From Bradyrhizobium yuanmingense (lineage in GTDB: Bacteria > Pseudomonadota > Alphaproteobacteria > Rhizobiales > Xanthobacteraceae), in assembly GCF_029167105.1 (NCBI RefSeq), contig NZ_JARFML010000006.1, positions 186,001 to 250,000 on the forward strand: a DNA stretch of 64,000 nucleotides, written 5' to 3'. The position numbers were made by a program, and so were the translations under genes. Shown in pieces: positions 51,555 to 59,785 of the stretch (the stretch's first letter is position 1; the number at the start of each line of letters is the position of its first letter). The notes beneath the pieces are model-generated. The model was not told the DNA's origin. It ran no database searches and saw only the letters and a list, made by a program, of their open reading frames with translations.

Positions 51555-51896
51555 TTAAATATGCGGTGTCGTGATCTTGACGCAGTCGCGGCGGCCCATC
51601 AGCACGCAATCCTGGGTGCGGCGCAGGTCGGCGATGCTGACCGCGAGCCAGATCCCGATCGCCGTCAGCGCGATGGTGAAGGCGAGCGCTGCGATGTTGG
51701 CAAGCATGCGCTGCCGGTAATTGTCGGGCTCGGCACGCGGCTGCTCGTAGCGCGACAGGTCCAACCGTTCGGGCGTGAGGCGAAGCGGTTGCACGGAGCC
51801 ATTGCCGCGCTGGACCCTTGGGGCAGACGGCGTGCGCGGCCTGAACTGGAGCACCCGGTGCTCCTCATCAGAGCTTATGGGCCGCTGGTTGTTCAT
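51555..51896 (-). CDS. Single-TM hypothetical protein
   Basis: The 113-residue product starts MNNQRPISSDEEHRVLQF, has a cytoplasmic Arg/Pro-rich half (RTPSAPRVQRGNG), one hydrophobic helix (ANIAALAFTIALTAIGIWLA) and a short outer tail with two cysteines (QDCVLMGRRDCVKI). It looks like a small membrane protein of the kind often found in alphaproteobacteria. It lies about 230 bases upstream of acpXL on the same strand but with a long gap, so it is likely independent. No family is recognised. Confidence 0.7.
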   Translation of the reverse strand: MNNQRPISSDEEHRVLQFRPRTPSAPRVQRGNGSVQPLRLTPERLDLSRYEQPRAEPDNYRQRMLANIAALAFTIALTAIGIWLAVSIADLRRTQDCVLMGRRDCVKITTPHI

Positions 51897-52220
51897 TGGG
51901 CGGGGATCACTCCGAAGCAGCGATCTAGATAGCATAGGTGAGGCACGCGCTGCAGTAAATCTTCACAATGCCAGGATGCATTTGTGCGGTCGTACTATTT
52001 GCGCATGGACCGGTGTGCCGCGATCCAGCAACGGGCCACCGTGTCCGTCGCGAGCGTTGCGCTGCAACGCGGTCATAGCGACAGCTATTGAGGACGTCTT
52101 TTTTACCGGCCGGTATCGACTTGTGATCTGCGCGTCTTCCGAACGGATTTTGCCACCGCGGGGCCCGTGGCATAGTCACGGGAACCCGAACCGTTCGTTG
52201 CATGCCAGGGGCCTTCGATC
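51897..52220. other. 324-bp region between divergent genes with palindromes
   Basis: No gene is supported. Two palindromes are visible: CGTTGC-GCT-GCAACG at 52055-52069 and the perfect 12-mer TACCGGCCGGTA at 52104-52115, directly after a run of Ts and 105 bases before the ParB-like gene. They could be regulatory. Lower GC parts and several T runs suggest promoters in this stretch. Confidence 0.4.
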
Positions 52221-52850
52221 ATGACCACGACCAACGCGCGCGAGCCGAGAGTGCATCCGGTTCCGATCCTGTCGCTCCGGCCGACGCAGATGACGGTCGG
52301 CATGCGCGAGGTCAAGGAGAAGCGGAAGCGCTGGCGCGAGCATGGCAAGAGGAAGCAGGCGGATCTGCTCGGCAAGCACATGATCCCCGTCGTTTACGGT
52401 CCCGACGCGCGCTACTACGTGATCGATCATCATCACCTCGGCCGCGCACTGCACGATGAAGGCGTCAAGGAGGTGCTGGTGACCGTCGTCGGCGATCTCA
52501 GGATGGTGGAGCGCGAGGCGTTCTGGGGCGTCATGGACAACAAGCGCTGGGTCTATCCTTACGACGCCAAGGGCGAGCGGCGCTCGTTCCGCGACCTGCC
52601 GAAATCCGTCGCCGACCTCAAGGACGATCCGTTCCGCAGTCTTGCCGGCGAACTGCGCCGCATGGGCGGCTTCGCCAAGGACACCACACCGTTCTCCGAA
52701 TTCCTGTGGGCCGACTTCCTGCGCCGGCAGGTCTCGCGCAAGGCGGTGGAGGCCGATTTCGACAAGGCGGTCGAGAAGGGGATGGCCGCGGCCAGAAGCA
52801 AGAATGCGATCTATCTGCCCGGCTGGTGCGGCCCGGCGGACGACGACTAA
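52221..52850 (+). CDS. ParB-like nuclease-fold protein (ParBc_2 type)
   Basis: The 209-residue protein resembles PF08857 (putative ParB-like nuclease): an N-terminal VHPVPILSLRPTQMTVGMRE segment, then YYVIDHHHLGRALHDEG, the His-rich box typical of this family, and a C-terminal helical half with SRKAVEADFDKAVEKG. It is not a partition ParB; there is no HTH domain. Members are stand-alone and of unknown role, seen near small genes in many proteobacteria. A GC-rich palindrome precedes it. Confidence 0.85.
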   Translation: MTTTNAREPRVHPVPILSLRPTQMTVGMREVKEKRKRWREHGKRKQADLLGKHMIPVVYGPDARYYVIDHHHLGRALHDEGVKEVLVTVVGDLRMVEREAFWGVMDNKRWVYPYDAKGERRSFRDLPKSVADLKDDPFRSLAGELRRMGGFAKDTTPFSEFLWADFLRRQVSRKAVEADFDKAVEKGMAAARSKNAIYLPGWCGPADDD

Positions 52851-52861
52851 GAGTATTCACA

Positions 52862-53017
52862 TCAGTCGCGCTGGAAGATCCTGGCGCCTGGATAGGCGCG
52901 GCGCGCGTAAGTGACCACCAGCGCGCGGTCCTGGGTGTCCAGGAACGGCGTTCGGATCTGGCTCGATCCGACGATGAGGTGCCACAGGCCATTGAGCTTC
53001 TGGATCACGATCTTCAT
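52862..53017 (-). CDS. Small hypothetical protein, 51 residues
   Basis: The ATG at 53017 gives a 51-residue basic protein beginning MKIVIQKLNGLWHLIVGSSQ, then RTPFLDTQDRALVVTYARRA and ending ARIFQRD. The start is preceded by GAGGACTACGC. Composition and the short beta-rich start suggest a small folded domain, loosely like DUF2188, though I cannot confirm it. It is convergent with the ParB-like gene, 11 bases away. Confidence 0.55.
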   Translation of the reverse strand: MKIVIQKLNGLWHLIVGSSQIRTPFLDTQDRALVVTYARRAYPGARIFQRD

Positions 53018-53187
53018 TTGCGTAGTCCTCGATGACTCCCATTTCACGAATGTTGCTCGTCGCCGCAGAGCCTAGGATAGCGCTCGCGGGTATTAAATTC
53101 CCGATACGGCCGGCGCTGCAAAACACGTCTACCTTTGTTAGTTGGTTACGGATTGCGCCCAGATAAGCCGGATCTCATCACAGCCGC

Positions 53188-53201
53188 TTGAGCGAAATCA
53201 A
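53188..53201. promoter_or_regulatory. FixK/FNR-type box before the 47-residue secreted peptide
   Basis: TTGAGCGAAATCAA matches TTG(A/C)-N6-(T/G)CAA. It lies 79 bases before the start codon at 53280, a suitable distance for Crp-Fnr activation. It may also affect the P-type ATPase operon further downstream. Confidence 0.45.
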
Positions 53202-53279
53202 TTTCCCCGCCCACGAAACCGTCCTGAAACAGAGCGGTCCCATCTCTATGGCGTAGTCGAGCTCACACAGGAGGCGAAC

Positions 53280-53423
53280 ATGCGCCGTCTGGCTTTCGTA
53301 GTTGGCTTGCTCGCGGTCGCTTCGGCGGGAATCTCTGCATCCTTTGCCGCAGTCCACCACGCCAAGACGTTGACGTTCGCGGAGCGCTTTGCTCCGGCGC
53401 TCGAGCTGATGGCGAAGCGCTAG
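53280..53423 (+). CDS. Small secreted peptide, 47 residues
   Basis: A strong ribosome-binding site (ACAGGAGGCGAAC) precedes the ATG at 53280. The peptide has a clear signal sequence (MRRLAFVVGLLAVASAGISA, cleaved near SFA) leaving about 23 residues: VHHAKTLTFAERFAPALELM in outline. Mature part is amphipathic and basic. A FixK/FNR-type box is upstream. Function is unknown. Confidence 0.7.
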   Translation: MRRLAFVVGLLAVASAGISASFAAVHHAKTLTFAERFAPALELMAKR

Positions 53424-53518
53424 CCGCATACGTCTCGCAGCCGTGAGCGATGCAGCGGCTGTTCGCTGCTGGGCGGACATCACGTCGCAGTCGCCGACCG
53501 ATGACGGCCGGGTCAGGC

Positions 53519-53532
53519 TTGACCTGTCGCAA
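53519..53532. promoter_or_regulatory. FixK/FNR-type box before the P-type ATPase operon
   Basis: TTGACCTGTCGCAA fits TTG(A/C)-N6-(T/G)CAA, less symmetric than the site at 7649. It lies 126 bases before the start of the 55-residue membrane protein. A chance match is possible. Confidence 0.35.
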
Positions 53533-53657
53533 ACCTGCCTCGCCCTGACCGGCTAAGGTCTGCCTGCATGGTTGCAGCGACAGCGTCGTGCCCCGATGGG
53601 AGGGGCCCGGGCTCCAAGTCATGCAGATCTTGTCAAGCAGATCTTGGAGGCACGGCC

Positions 53658-53825
53658 ATGAGCGTCATCTTTCGCATCCTCTTTGTCCTCGCCGGCGCGA
53701 TCACGGCGCTGTTCGTCGCGCGCGACGCGCTGAACTTCACCATCATCCAGACTTTCGTCGCCGTGCTGCTGGCCACCGCAATCGTCGGTGCCGGCAGCTT
53801 CTGGAGCCTGCGGCGGAAACCGTGA
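53658..53825 (+). CDS. 55-residue membrane protein coupled to the P-type ATPase
   Basis: The ATG at 53658 follows CTTGGAGGCACG. The peptide has two hydrophobic helices (VIFRILFVLAGAITALFVA and TIIQTFVAVLLATAIVGAGS) and a basic end (LRRKP). Its stop codon overlaps the GTG start of the P-type ATPase by 4 bases (GTGA at 53822), which implies translational coupling. This is the arrangement expected of a small subunit or regulator of the pump, like KdpF or other pump-associated micropeptides, but no homology to those is claimed. Confidence 0.7.
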   Translation: MSVIFRILFVLAGAITALFVARDALNFTIIQTFVAVLLATAIVGAGSFWSLRRKP

Positions 53826-56374
53826 GCGAGGTGCAACGCGGAGGTGCGGCCGGTCTGAGTGCGACCGAGGCGAGGGCGAGGCTCGCGGCAGACGGCCCCA
53901 ACGAACTGCCCCGGCCGGAACGACGCAGTCCGCTGCGCATCGTGGTGGAAGTGCTGCGCGAGCCGATGCTCCTGCTGCTGCTCTGCGGCGGGCTGATCTA
54001 CCTCGTGCTCGGCGATCTCAAGGAGGCGGTGATCCTGCTGGCGTTCGGGGCGATGTCCATCGTGATCACGGTGGTGCAGGAAACCCGGACCGAGCGCGTG
54101 CTGGAAGCCTTGCGCGACCTGACCAGCCCGCGGGCGCTGGTGGTGCGTGACGGTGCGCGCCGGCGAATTGCCGGCCGCGAGGTCGTGCAGGGCGACCTTC
54201 TCGTCCTCGGTGAAGGCGATCGCGTACCCGCCGACGCCGCGCTCGTCGAAGCGCGGGACTTGCAGATCGACGAGTCCCTGCTGACCGGCGAGTCGGTGCC
54301 CGTCCGCAAGAAGACCGCCGACAAGATCAAAGTAGCCGCTCACCGGCCCGGCGGCGAGGATCAGCCATTCGTGTATTCCGGTTCGCTCGTCGTGCGCGGT
54401 GAGGGGCTGGCGCTGGTCGAGGCCACCGGGCCGCGCAGCGAGATCGGGAAGATCGGGCTGTCGCTTCGCGGCCTGCAGGCCGAGCCGCCGCGGCTTCAGC
54501 AACAGACCGCAAGGCTGGTGCGGCTTTGCTTTCTCGGCGGCGCCATCATCAGCCTGGCCGCGATTGTGCTCTACGGCGTCTCGCGCGGCGACTGGCTGCA
54601 GGCGCTGCTGGCAGGCATCGCCATCGGCATGTCGATGCTTCCAGAAGAATTCAGCGTCGTGCTCACGGTGTTCATGGCAATGGGCGCGTGGCGGATTTCC
54701 CAAGCCCGCGTCCTGACGCGGCGAGCCGCCGCCATCGAGGTTCTCGGCTCAGCAACAGTCCTGTGCACCGACAAGACCGGAACGCTGACGCAGAACCAGA
54801 TGTCGGTCGCCGAACTGCGCCTGCTGGACGGCGCGCGCCTGCGTGCGGAGGCGTCCGGACCGGATCAGGTCGGGCCCGAATTCGCAGAGCTGGCGCGCTG
54901 CGGGGCGCTGGCAAGCTCTCCGGAGCCGTTCGATCCGATGGAGAAGGCGCTGCATGCGTTCGCGCGTGGTGTGCTGCGGGATGGCGATGCGACGGATGGC
55001 GGGCGGACGCTGGTGCGTACCTATGGTCTGCGCCCCGAGCTGCTCGCCATGACCCAGGTTTGGCGGACACCCGCGGTAGCGGAGCTCCTCGCATGCGCCA
55101 AGGGCGCGCCGGAGGCGATTGCGCGCCTGTGCAGGCTGAACGAAGCCGATCGCGAGGCCGTGCAAGCTGCCGTCGGGGCAATGGCGAAGGACGGGCTTCG
55201 GGTGCTGGGGATGGCCGTTGCCGTTTGCGATGAGGCTTCTCTGCCGGCATCCCAGGAGGCTTTCGTATTTCGCTTCGTTGGCCTGGTCGGGCTTGCCGAT
55301 CCGTTGCGGCCTCATGTTCCGGAGGCGGTTCGCGAATGCCGTTCGGCCGGCATCCGCGTCGTCATGATCACGGGCGACTATCCGGCGACCGCCATGGCGA
55401 TCGCCGGGCAAGCCGGGCTCGACGTCAATGAGGTCGCGACCGGGGAGCAGGTCAAGCTCGCGGACGACAGCGAGCTCGAGGCACTCGTCAGCAAGGTGAA
55501 CATCTTCGCGCGGGTTCTGCCGGAGCAGAAACTGCGGATCGTCCAGGCGCTGAAGCGCAGCGGCGAGATCGTTGCGATGACGGGCGACGGCGTCAACGAC
55601 GCGCCGTCGCTGAAGGCCGCCCATATCGGAATCGCGATGGGTGACCGCGGCACCGACGTCGCTCGCGAGGCATCCTCGATCGTCCTGCTCGACGACGACT
55701 TCAGCTCCATCGTCGCATCCATCCGCCTCGGTCGCCGGATCTACGACAATCTGCGCAAGGCCATGACCTTCATCTTTGCCGTCCACGTGCCGATCGCGGG
55801 TCTTGCGCTGCTTCCCCTCGTGTTCGGGCTGCCGCTGGTGCTCGGCCCGGTGCACATTGCCTTTCTCGAGCTGATCATCGATCCCGTCTGCTCGCTGGTG
55901 TTCGAGGCCGAGCGGGAGGAGCGCGACGTCATGAAGCGTCCGCCGCGGCATGCCGATGCGGAGCTGTTCTCGTGGCCCCTGATCGCCTGGAGCGTTCTGC
56001 GGGGCGCGATGGCCTTCGCCTTGATCGCCGTGATCTTCGTCGCAGCGCTTCGTTCCGGCCTTCCGCCCGAGGAGGCTCGCACCCTCGCATTCATTGCGCT
56101 CGTCGTCTGCGTCCTCGCGCTGGTGCTGGTCAATCGATCCTTCAGCGCATCGTTCTTGTCTGCTTTCTTTCGCCCGAACGCGGCATTGCTCTGGATATTC
56201 CTCTTGATTGCACTCGTGCTCGCCACAGCCTTGTTCTGGCCGCCGGCCTCCGGTCTGTTTCGCTTCGGTCCGCTGCATGTTGACGATTTGATGATCACGC
56301 TCGGCGCCGGACTATTGGTGCTCACGGCGCTCGAACTGCTGAAGCCGTTTTGGGGCCGGCGGTTGCGATTCTAA
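53822..56374 (+). CDS. Cation-translocating P-type ATPase
   Basis: The 850-residue ion pump has a P2-type layout: N-terminal soluble segment starting SEVQRGGAAGLSATEARARL, actuator motif LLTGESVPV, TM4 with MLPEEFSVVLTVF, phosphorylation motif LCTDKTGTLTQNQ near residue 317, and the hinge MTGDGVNDAPSLKAAHIGIAM, with ten or so TM helices in total. It resembles Ca/Mg-type P-type pumps, and PEEF in TM4 is unusual compared with the PEGLP of classical calcium pumps. It starts at GTG 53822. The ion cannot be deduced. It ends overlapping the stop of an MgtC-like gene by 4 bases. Confidence 0.93.
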   Translation: MSEVQRGGAAGLSATEARARLAADGPNELPRPERRSPLRIVVEVLREPMLLLLLCGGLIYLVLGDLKEAVILLAFGAMSIVITVVQETRTERVLEALRDLTSPRALVVRDGARRRIAGREVVQGDLLVLGEGDRVPADAALVEARDLQIDESLLTGESVPVRKKTADKIKVAAHRPGGEDQPFVYSGSLVVRGEGLALVEATGPRSEIGKIGLSLRGLQAEPPRLQQQTARLVRLCFLGGAIISLAAIVLYGVSRGDWLQALLAGIAIGMSMLPEEFSVVLTVFMAMGAWRISQARVLTRRAAAIEVLGSATVLCTDKTGTLTQNQMSVAELRLLDGARLRAEASGPDQVGPEFAELARCGALASSPEPFDPMEKALHAFARGVLRDGDATDGGRTLVRTYGLRPELLAMTQVWRTPAVAELLACAKGAPEAIARLCRLNEADREAVQAAVGAMAKDGLRVLGMAVAVCDEASLPASQEAFVFRFVGLVGLADPLRPHVPEAVRECRSAGIRVVMITGDYPATAMAIAGQAGLDVNEVATGEQVKLADDSELEALVSKVNIFARVLPEQKLRIVQALKRSGEIVAMTGDGVNDAPSLKAAHIGIAMGDRGTDVAREASSIVLLDDDFSSIVASIRLGRRIYDNLRKAMTFIFAVHVPIAGLALLPLVFGLPLVLGPVHIAFLELIIDPVCSLVFEAEREERDVMKRPPRHADAELFSWPLIAWSVLRGAMAFALIAVIFVAALRSGLPPEEARTLAFIALVVCVLALVLVNRSFSASFLSAFFRPNAALLWIFLLIALVLATALFWPPASGLFRFGPLHVDDLMITLGAGLLVLTALELLKPFWGRRLRF

Positions 56375-56874
56375 TCGCTCTCCCGCCGACCCGAGCTCGG
56401 TGAGATGTCCGTACGCTGCGGATCTTCCTTGCCGCCAAGCATGCGATGCAGCCGGCGCTCGAGGCGACGGCCAATCGTGAGCAGCACGAAGGCCAGCGCC
56501 AGGGCGACGACGACGATCTTCCATTGTCCGGCGCCGCAGACGATGCCGAGGCAGGCGGCAAGGAAAGTGCAGGCGGCGCTGGTGAGGCCTCGAACGCGAA
56601 ACCCGGTGCTTTGGTGCACGATGACGCCGGCGCCGAGAAAGCCGATGCCGGTGAGGATGCCCTGGATGACACGGCTGGCGGCGTCGACGACCCTGGCCGG
56701 TTCGGCGAGCTGCAATGCGAGCAGAACCACGCTTGCGGTGGAGAGCCCGACGATGCCGAGCGTCTTCAGCCCGATCGGCTTGCCGTGCAGGTCGCGGTTG
56801 AGGCCGATCGCGCCGCCGGCAAGCGTGGCCGTGCCGAGGCGCAGCAGGATTTCGGGCCAATCGAGCTCGGTCAT
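56371..56874 (-). CDS. MgtC/SapB-family membrane protein
   Basis: The 167-residue protein has four to five hydrophobic helices. It starts TELDWPEILLRLGTATLAGG and has the hallmark IGLNRDLHGKPIGLKTLGIV, then GILTGIGFLGAGVIV and LTSAACTFLAACLGIVCG. MgtC proteins help survival in low Mg2+ and interact with ATPases. The gene is convergent with the P-type ATPase gene, overlapping it by 4 bases at the stops; in Salmonella mgtC lies beside the P-type ATPase mgtB, a suggestive parallel. No regulator is visible nearby. Confidence 0.92.
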   Translation of the reverse strand: MTELDWPEILLRLGTATLAGGAIGLNRDLHGKPIGLKTLGIVGLSTASVVLLALQLAEPARVVDAASRVIQGILTGIGFLGAGVIVHQSTGFRVRGLTSAACTFLAACLGIVCGAGQWKIVVVALALAFVLLTIGRRLERRLHRMLGGKEDPQRTDISPSSGRRESD

Positions 56875-56884
56875 GGCGCCTCGA

Positions 56885-57472
56885 TTACGTCTTCGGCAGG
56901 CGGCCCATCAGATAGAACTCCTCGTTCGGCCGCATGCCCGTGAAATTCGCCAGCCGGTTCGACAGCGCGAAGAAGGCGGAGATCGCGGCGATGTCCCAGA
57001 CGTCATCGTCGCTGAAGCCGTGGGGACTAAGCGCGGCGAAATCGTCCTCGGAAATCCGCTGCGCGTCAGCCGAGACCTTCATGGCGAAATCGAGCATCGC
57101 CTTCTGCCGCGGCGTGATGTCGGCCTTGCGGTAGTTGATCGCGACCTGGTCGGCGATCACAGGGTTCTTGGCGCGGATGCGCAGAATCGCGCCATGGGCG
57201 ATCACGCAATATTGGCACTGGTTGGCCGCCGACGTCGCCACCACGATCATCTCGCGCTCGGCCTTGGTGAGGCCGCCGTCTTTCTCCATCAACGCGTCGT
57301 GATAGGCGAAGAAGGCGCGGAACTCGTCGGGACGATAGGCCAGGGTCAGGAACACGTTCGGGACGAAGCCGCTCTTCTCTTGCACCGCAAGGAGGCGCTT
57401 ACGGATGTCGTGGGGCAGGGTGTCGAGGGCGGGGGCGGGAAAGCGTTGCGCGGCGGTCTTTGTCATGGGCAT
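56885..57472 (-). CDS. Peroxidase-related / AhpD-like carboxymuconolactone decarboxylase-family protein
   Basis: The 195-residue protein has the CMD/AhpD motif in NQCQYCVIAHGAILR, with C-x-x-C and a nearby His, the redox-active pair of AhpD-like enzymes. An in-frame ATG lies at 57466. The N-terminal part has FPAPALDTLPHDIRKRLLAV and the C-terminal half DDVWDIAAISAFFALSNRLANF, both typical of the peroxidase-related subfamily. Alkylhydroperoxidase activity is inferred from the motif. It lies 10 bases after the MgtC-like gene on the same strand. Confidence 0.88.
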   Translation of the reverse strand: MPMTKTAAQRFPAPALDTLPHDIRKRLLAVQEKSGFVPNVFLTLAYRPDEFRAFFAYHDALMEKDGGLTKAEREMIVVATSAANQCQYCVIAHGAILRIRAKNPVIADQVAINYRKADITPRQKAMLDFAMKVSADAQRISEDDFAALSPHGFSDDDVWDIAAISAFFALSNRLANFTGMRPNEEFYLMGRLPKT

Positions 57473-57582
57473 GGATTCCGGCTTTTAGGCGGAAACCATA
57501 GTCGATGCGGGTGGCGGGCTCAATCCGCCGGTCCGAAGTGGCCGCGACGAAGGTGTCAGGTGGAAACGATGTTCCATCCTCC

Positions 57583-57660
57583 GTCATTGCGAGCGCAGCG
57601 AAGCAATCCAGAATCTACCGGCGGAAAGACTCTGGGTTGCTTCGCTGCGCTCGCAATGAC
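57583..57660. repeat. REP-like element (GTCATTGCGAGC family)
   Basis: The 78-bp element begins GTCATTGCGAGCGCAGCGAA and ends GCGCTCGCAATGAC, with inner GCAATCCAGA and TCTGGGTTGC. It is the second copy of the family at 47019-47102. It lies between HerA-like and AhpD-like genes on the same strand. Confidence 0.85.
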
Positions 57661-57680
57661 GATGTGGATGGAGCGAGGCC

Positions 57681-59438
57681 TTACCGCAGCGGCTTCTTCA
57701 GCAGCGAGAAACGGTCCGGGTCGAGGCCCATCGACGGCTGCAGCATCGGGGCTTCGACGCTGGACATCGTCTTCGCGGGCGGTGCCGAGAACACGGGGTC
57801 GTTCGGCACGTCGCGCTGCGAGGTGGCGCCGCGCCAGCGTTCGAGCACGGCGCTGACGAAATGCATGTCGTGGCCGGAGGTGACGGAGGGCACGCTCGAG
57901 ATGGTGGCCTCGCCGCGCGGCAATTGGTGCGGCGGCACCTCCTTGAAGCGCAGCCGCGTCGGCAGCGCCACGCCTTCGCCGAACGCCAGCACCTCGCGGG
58001 TGCCGAGCGACGGCACGAAGGAGAGCAGGTTCGCGGCGGCATCCGACACCGCGGCGCGCAGCAGCGCCTGGTCGCGGTCGTTGGCGAGACGCATCGTGAA
58101 CAGCGTGTTGCACTGGGAGATGATGGTGGCGTCGAGCTCGGCGGGGCGCTGGGTGATGAGGCCGAGATAGACGCCGTATTTGCGGCCTTCCTTGGCGATG
58201 CGCGATACCGCCTTGCGGGTCGGGCCGAAGCCGATGTTGCGGTCGGCGGAGGCGTAGCGGTGCGCCTCTTCGCAGACGAACAGCAGCGGCGAGACGCCGT
58301 CGCTCCACAGGCCGAAGTCGAAGGCCATGCGGCAGAGCACGGACACGACGGAATCGATCACCTCGGCTGGGAAGCCGGCGAGCTGCATCACCGTCATCGG
58401 CTTGCCGTTGGCGGGCAGGCGGAACAGATGGCTGATGACCTCGGCCATGGTGTCGCCGCCGACATTGGCGTTGTCGAACATGAAGGCGTAGCGAGGGTCG
58501 TTGCGCACCGCCTCGATGCGCGAGATCAGCTTGTGATAGATGATGCGCGAGGAGCGGTTCTCGAGCTTGCCCATGCGCTCGTCGATCAGCGACAGCAGGT
58601 CGACCAGGCGATAGGGCACCGGCGTATCGACGGTGTAGCCGATCTGCTTGGGATCGATGCGCTTGAGGCCGATGCGGTCGGCGTTCTGGTACTGGGTGTA
58701 GACGCCTTTGGCGAGCGGGATCACTTCGGCGAGGATGTCGAGCTCTTCCGGCACGCCGGCGCGGCCGCCGAACAGCACGTCGACGATTTCCTCGAAGTTG
58801 AACAGCCAGAACGGCAGCTTCAGGTTCCGCGGGTTGAGCACCAGCGCGCGGTCGCCGAAGCAGCGGCCATACTCGTTGTGCACGTCGAGCAGGAAGATGC
58901 GCAGGTTCGGCCGCGCCTTCAGGATCTCGTTGAGCAGCAGCGAGACGCCGGTCGATTTACCGACGCCGGTCGATCCCAGCACGGCAAAGTGCTTGGACAG
59001 CATTTCCTCGACGTCGACATAGGCGACGACCGAGCGATCCTGCTGCAGGAAGCCGACATTGATCTGGTCCGAGCCGGTCGGCGCGTAGATCGTGCGCAGC
59101 TCCTGGCTCGTGATCAGGTCGACGGCATCGCCGATGGTCGGATAGTTGGTGACGCCGCGCTGAAATTTGGCCTTGTCCGCGGCATTGAGAATCTCGCCGA
59201 GCAGGTCGACCGAGGCGATGGCGATGTAATTGTCCGAGCTCGACAGGTTCTCGCAGGAGACCTCCGTGATCATCGCAACGATGACCGAGCTGGCGCAGCG
59301 AATGCTGACGAAACGGCCGACGGTGGCCCGCACCTCCGAGATCGGCATCCGGCTTTCCGCCAGAAGCCCGACCCGGGCGAGCGATCCGCGAACCGAAATC
59401 ACGCGTCCAAAGGATGTCACGATGAATGAACCTGGCAA
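57681..59438 (-). CDS. HerA-like ATPase with HAS-barrel domain
   Basis: The 585-residue hexameric DNA-translocase-type ATPase has an N-terminal HAS-barrel (residues 1-140), Walker A GSTGVGKSTG (around residues 155-163), a Walker B region LLFVCEEAHRYAS, and an Arg-finger-bearing LITQRPAELDATIISQCNTL region. Archaeal HerA works with NurA in DNA end resection; bacterial relatives are known in defence operons but also as stand-alone proteins. No NurA, SIR2 or other partner is adjacent. It begins at TTG 59438, or possibly GTG 59420. The C-terminal 60 residues are unstructured. Confidence 0.88.
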   Translation of the reverse strand: MPGSFIVTSFGRVISVRGSLARVGLLAESRMPISEVRATVGRFVSIRCASSVIVAMITEVSCENLSSSDNYIAIASVDLLGEILNAADKAKFQRGVTNYPTIGDAVDLITSQELRTIYAPTGSDQINVGFLQQDRSVVAYVDVEEMLSKHFAVLGSTGVGKSTGVSLLLNEILKARPNLRIFLLDVHNEYGRCFGDRALVLNPRNLKLPFWLFNFEEIVDVLFGGRAGVPEELDILAEVIPLAKGVYTQYQNADRIGLKRIDPKQIGYTVDTPVPYRLVDLLSLIDERMGKLENRSSRIIYHKLISRIEAVRNDPRYAFMFDNANVGGDTMAEVISHLFRLPANGKPMTVMQLAGFPAEVIDSVVSVLCRMAFDFGLWSDGVSPLLFVCEEAHRYASADRNIGFGPTRKAVSRIAKEGRKYGVYLGLITQRPAELDATIISQCNTLFTMRLANDRDQALLRAAVSDAAANLLSFVPSLGTREVLAFGEGVALPTRLRFKEVPPHQLPRGEATISSVPSVTSGHDMHFVSAVLERWRGATSQRDVPNDPVFSAPPAKTMSSVEAPMLQPSMGLDPDRFSLLKKPLR

Positions 59439-59723
59439 GAGCGAGGGATTTGCCGGACTATGCGCGGCTGTCGCTGCACAAACGGTTAAACGCCGGATGC
59501 GGCGGCTCCGTTAAATCCGCGGTAATTCGGTCCGGAGCCTCGTCGCCAATGCCTGCTTGAGGGCGAAATCACCTGGAAAATGCTGCGTTCCGGGCCCTTC
59601 AGGTGAGGTGGTGCTTAAGGAAGAGTTTACCATTCGGGCAGGCTGCCCGCCTCGTCCGGAGGACGGCGGTCGGGCGCCGATCGCCGCAAGGGACGTCGGT
59701 TGCTTTGTTGACTGGACCTAATG

Positions 59724-59743
59724 ATTTGTACATTAGTACAAAT
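59724..59743. promoter_or_regulatory. Perfect palindromic operator at the extradiol dioxygenase promoter
   Basis: ATTTGTAC at 59724-59731 is exactly inverted as GTACAAAT at 59736-59743 around ATTA. A -35 hexamer TTGACT at 59708-59713 lies directly upstream, and the palindrome covers the expected -10 region, so repression is the likely mode. The TTGTAC-type half-sites recall GntR/VanR and similar aromatic catabolism regulators. No regulator gene is adjacent. Confidence 0.7.
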
Positions 59744-59785
59744 AAGGCGCCGCGCAGAAAGCCCGGCGCTGCTCAGGAGGAAAAC

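Noticed and set aside
52221..52850. A chromosome or plasmid partition locus around the ParB-like gene
   Set aside because: There is no ParA gene, no HTH domain and no parS sites; the protein is of the stand-alone ParBc_2 type.
54749..56278. A 509-residue minus-strand frame inside the P-type ATPase gene
   Set aside because: Antisense shadow of a clear pump sequence; it is rich in Gln, Arg and His with no recognised domain.
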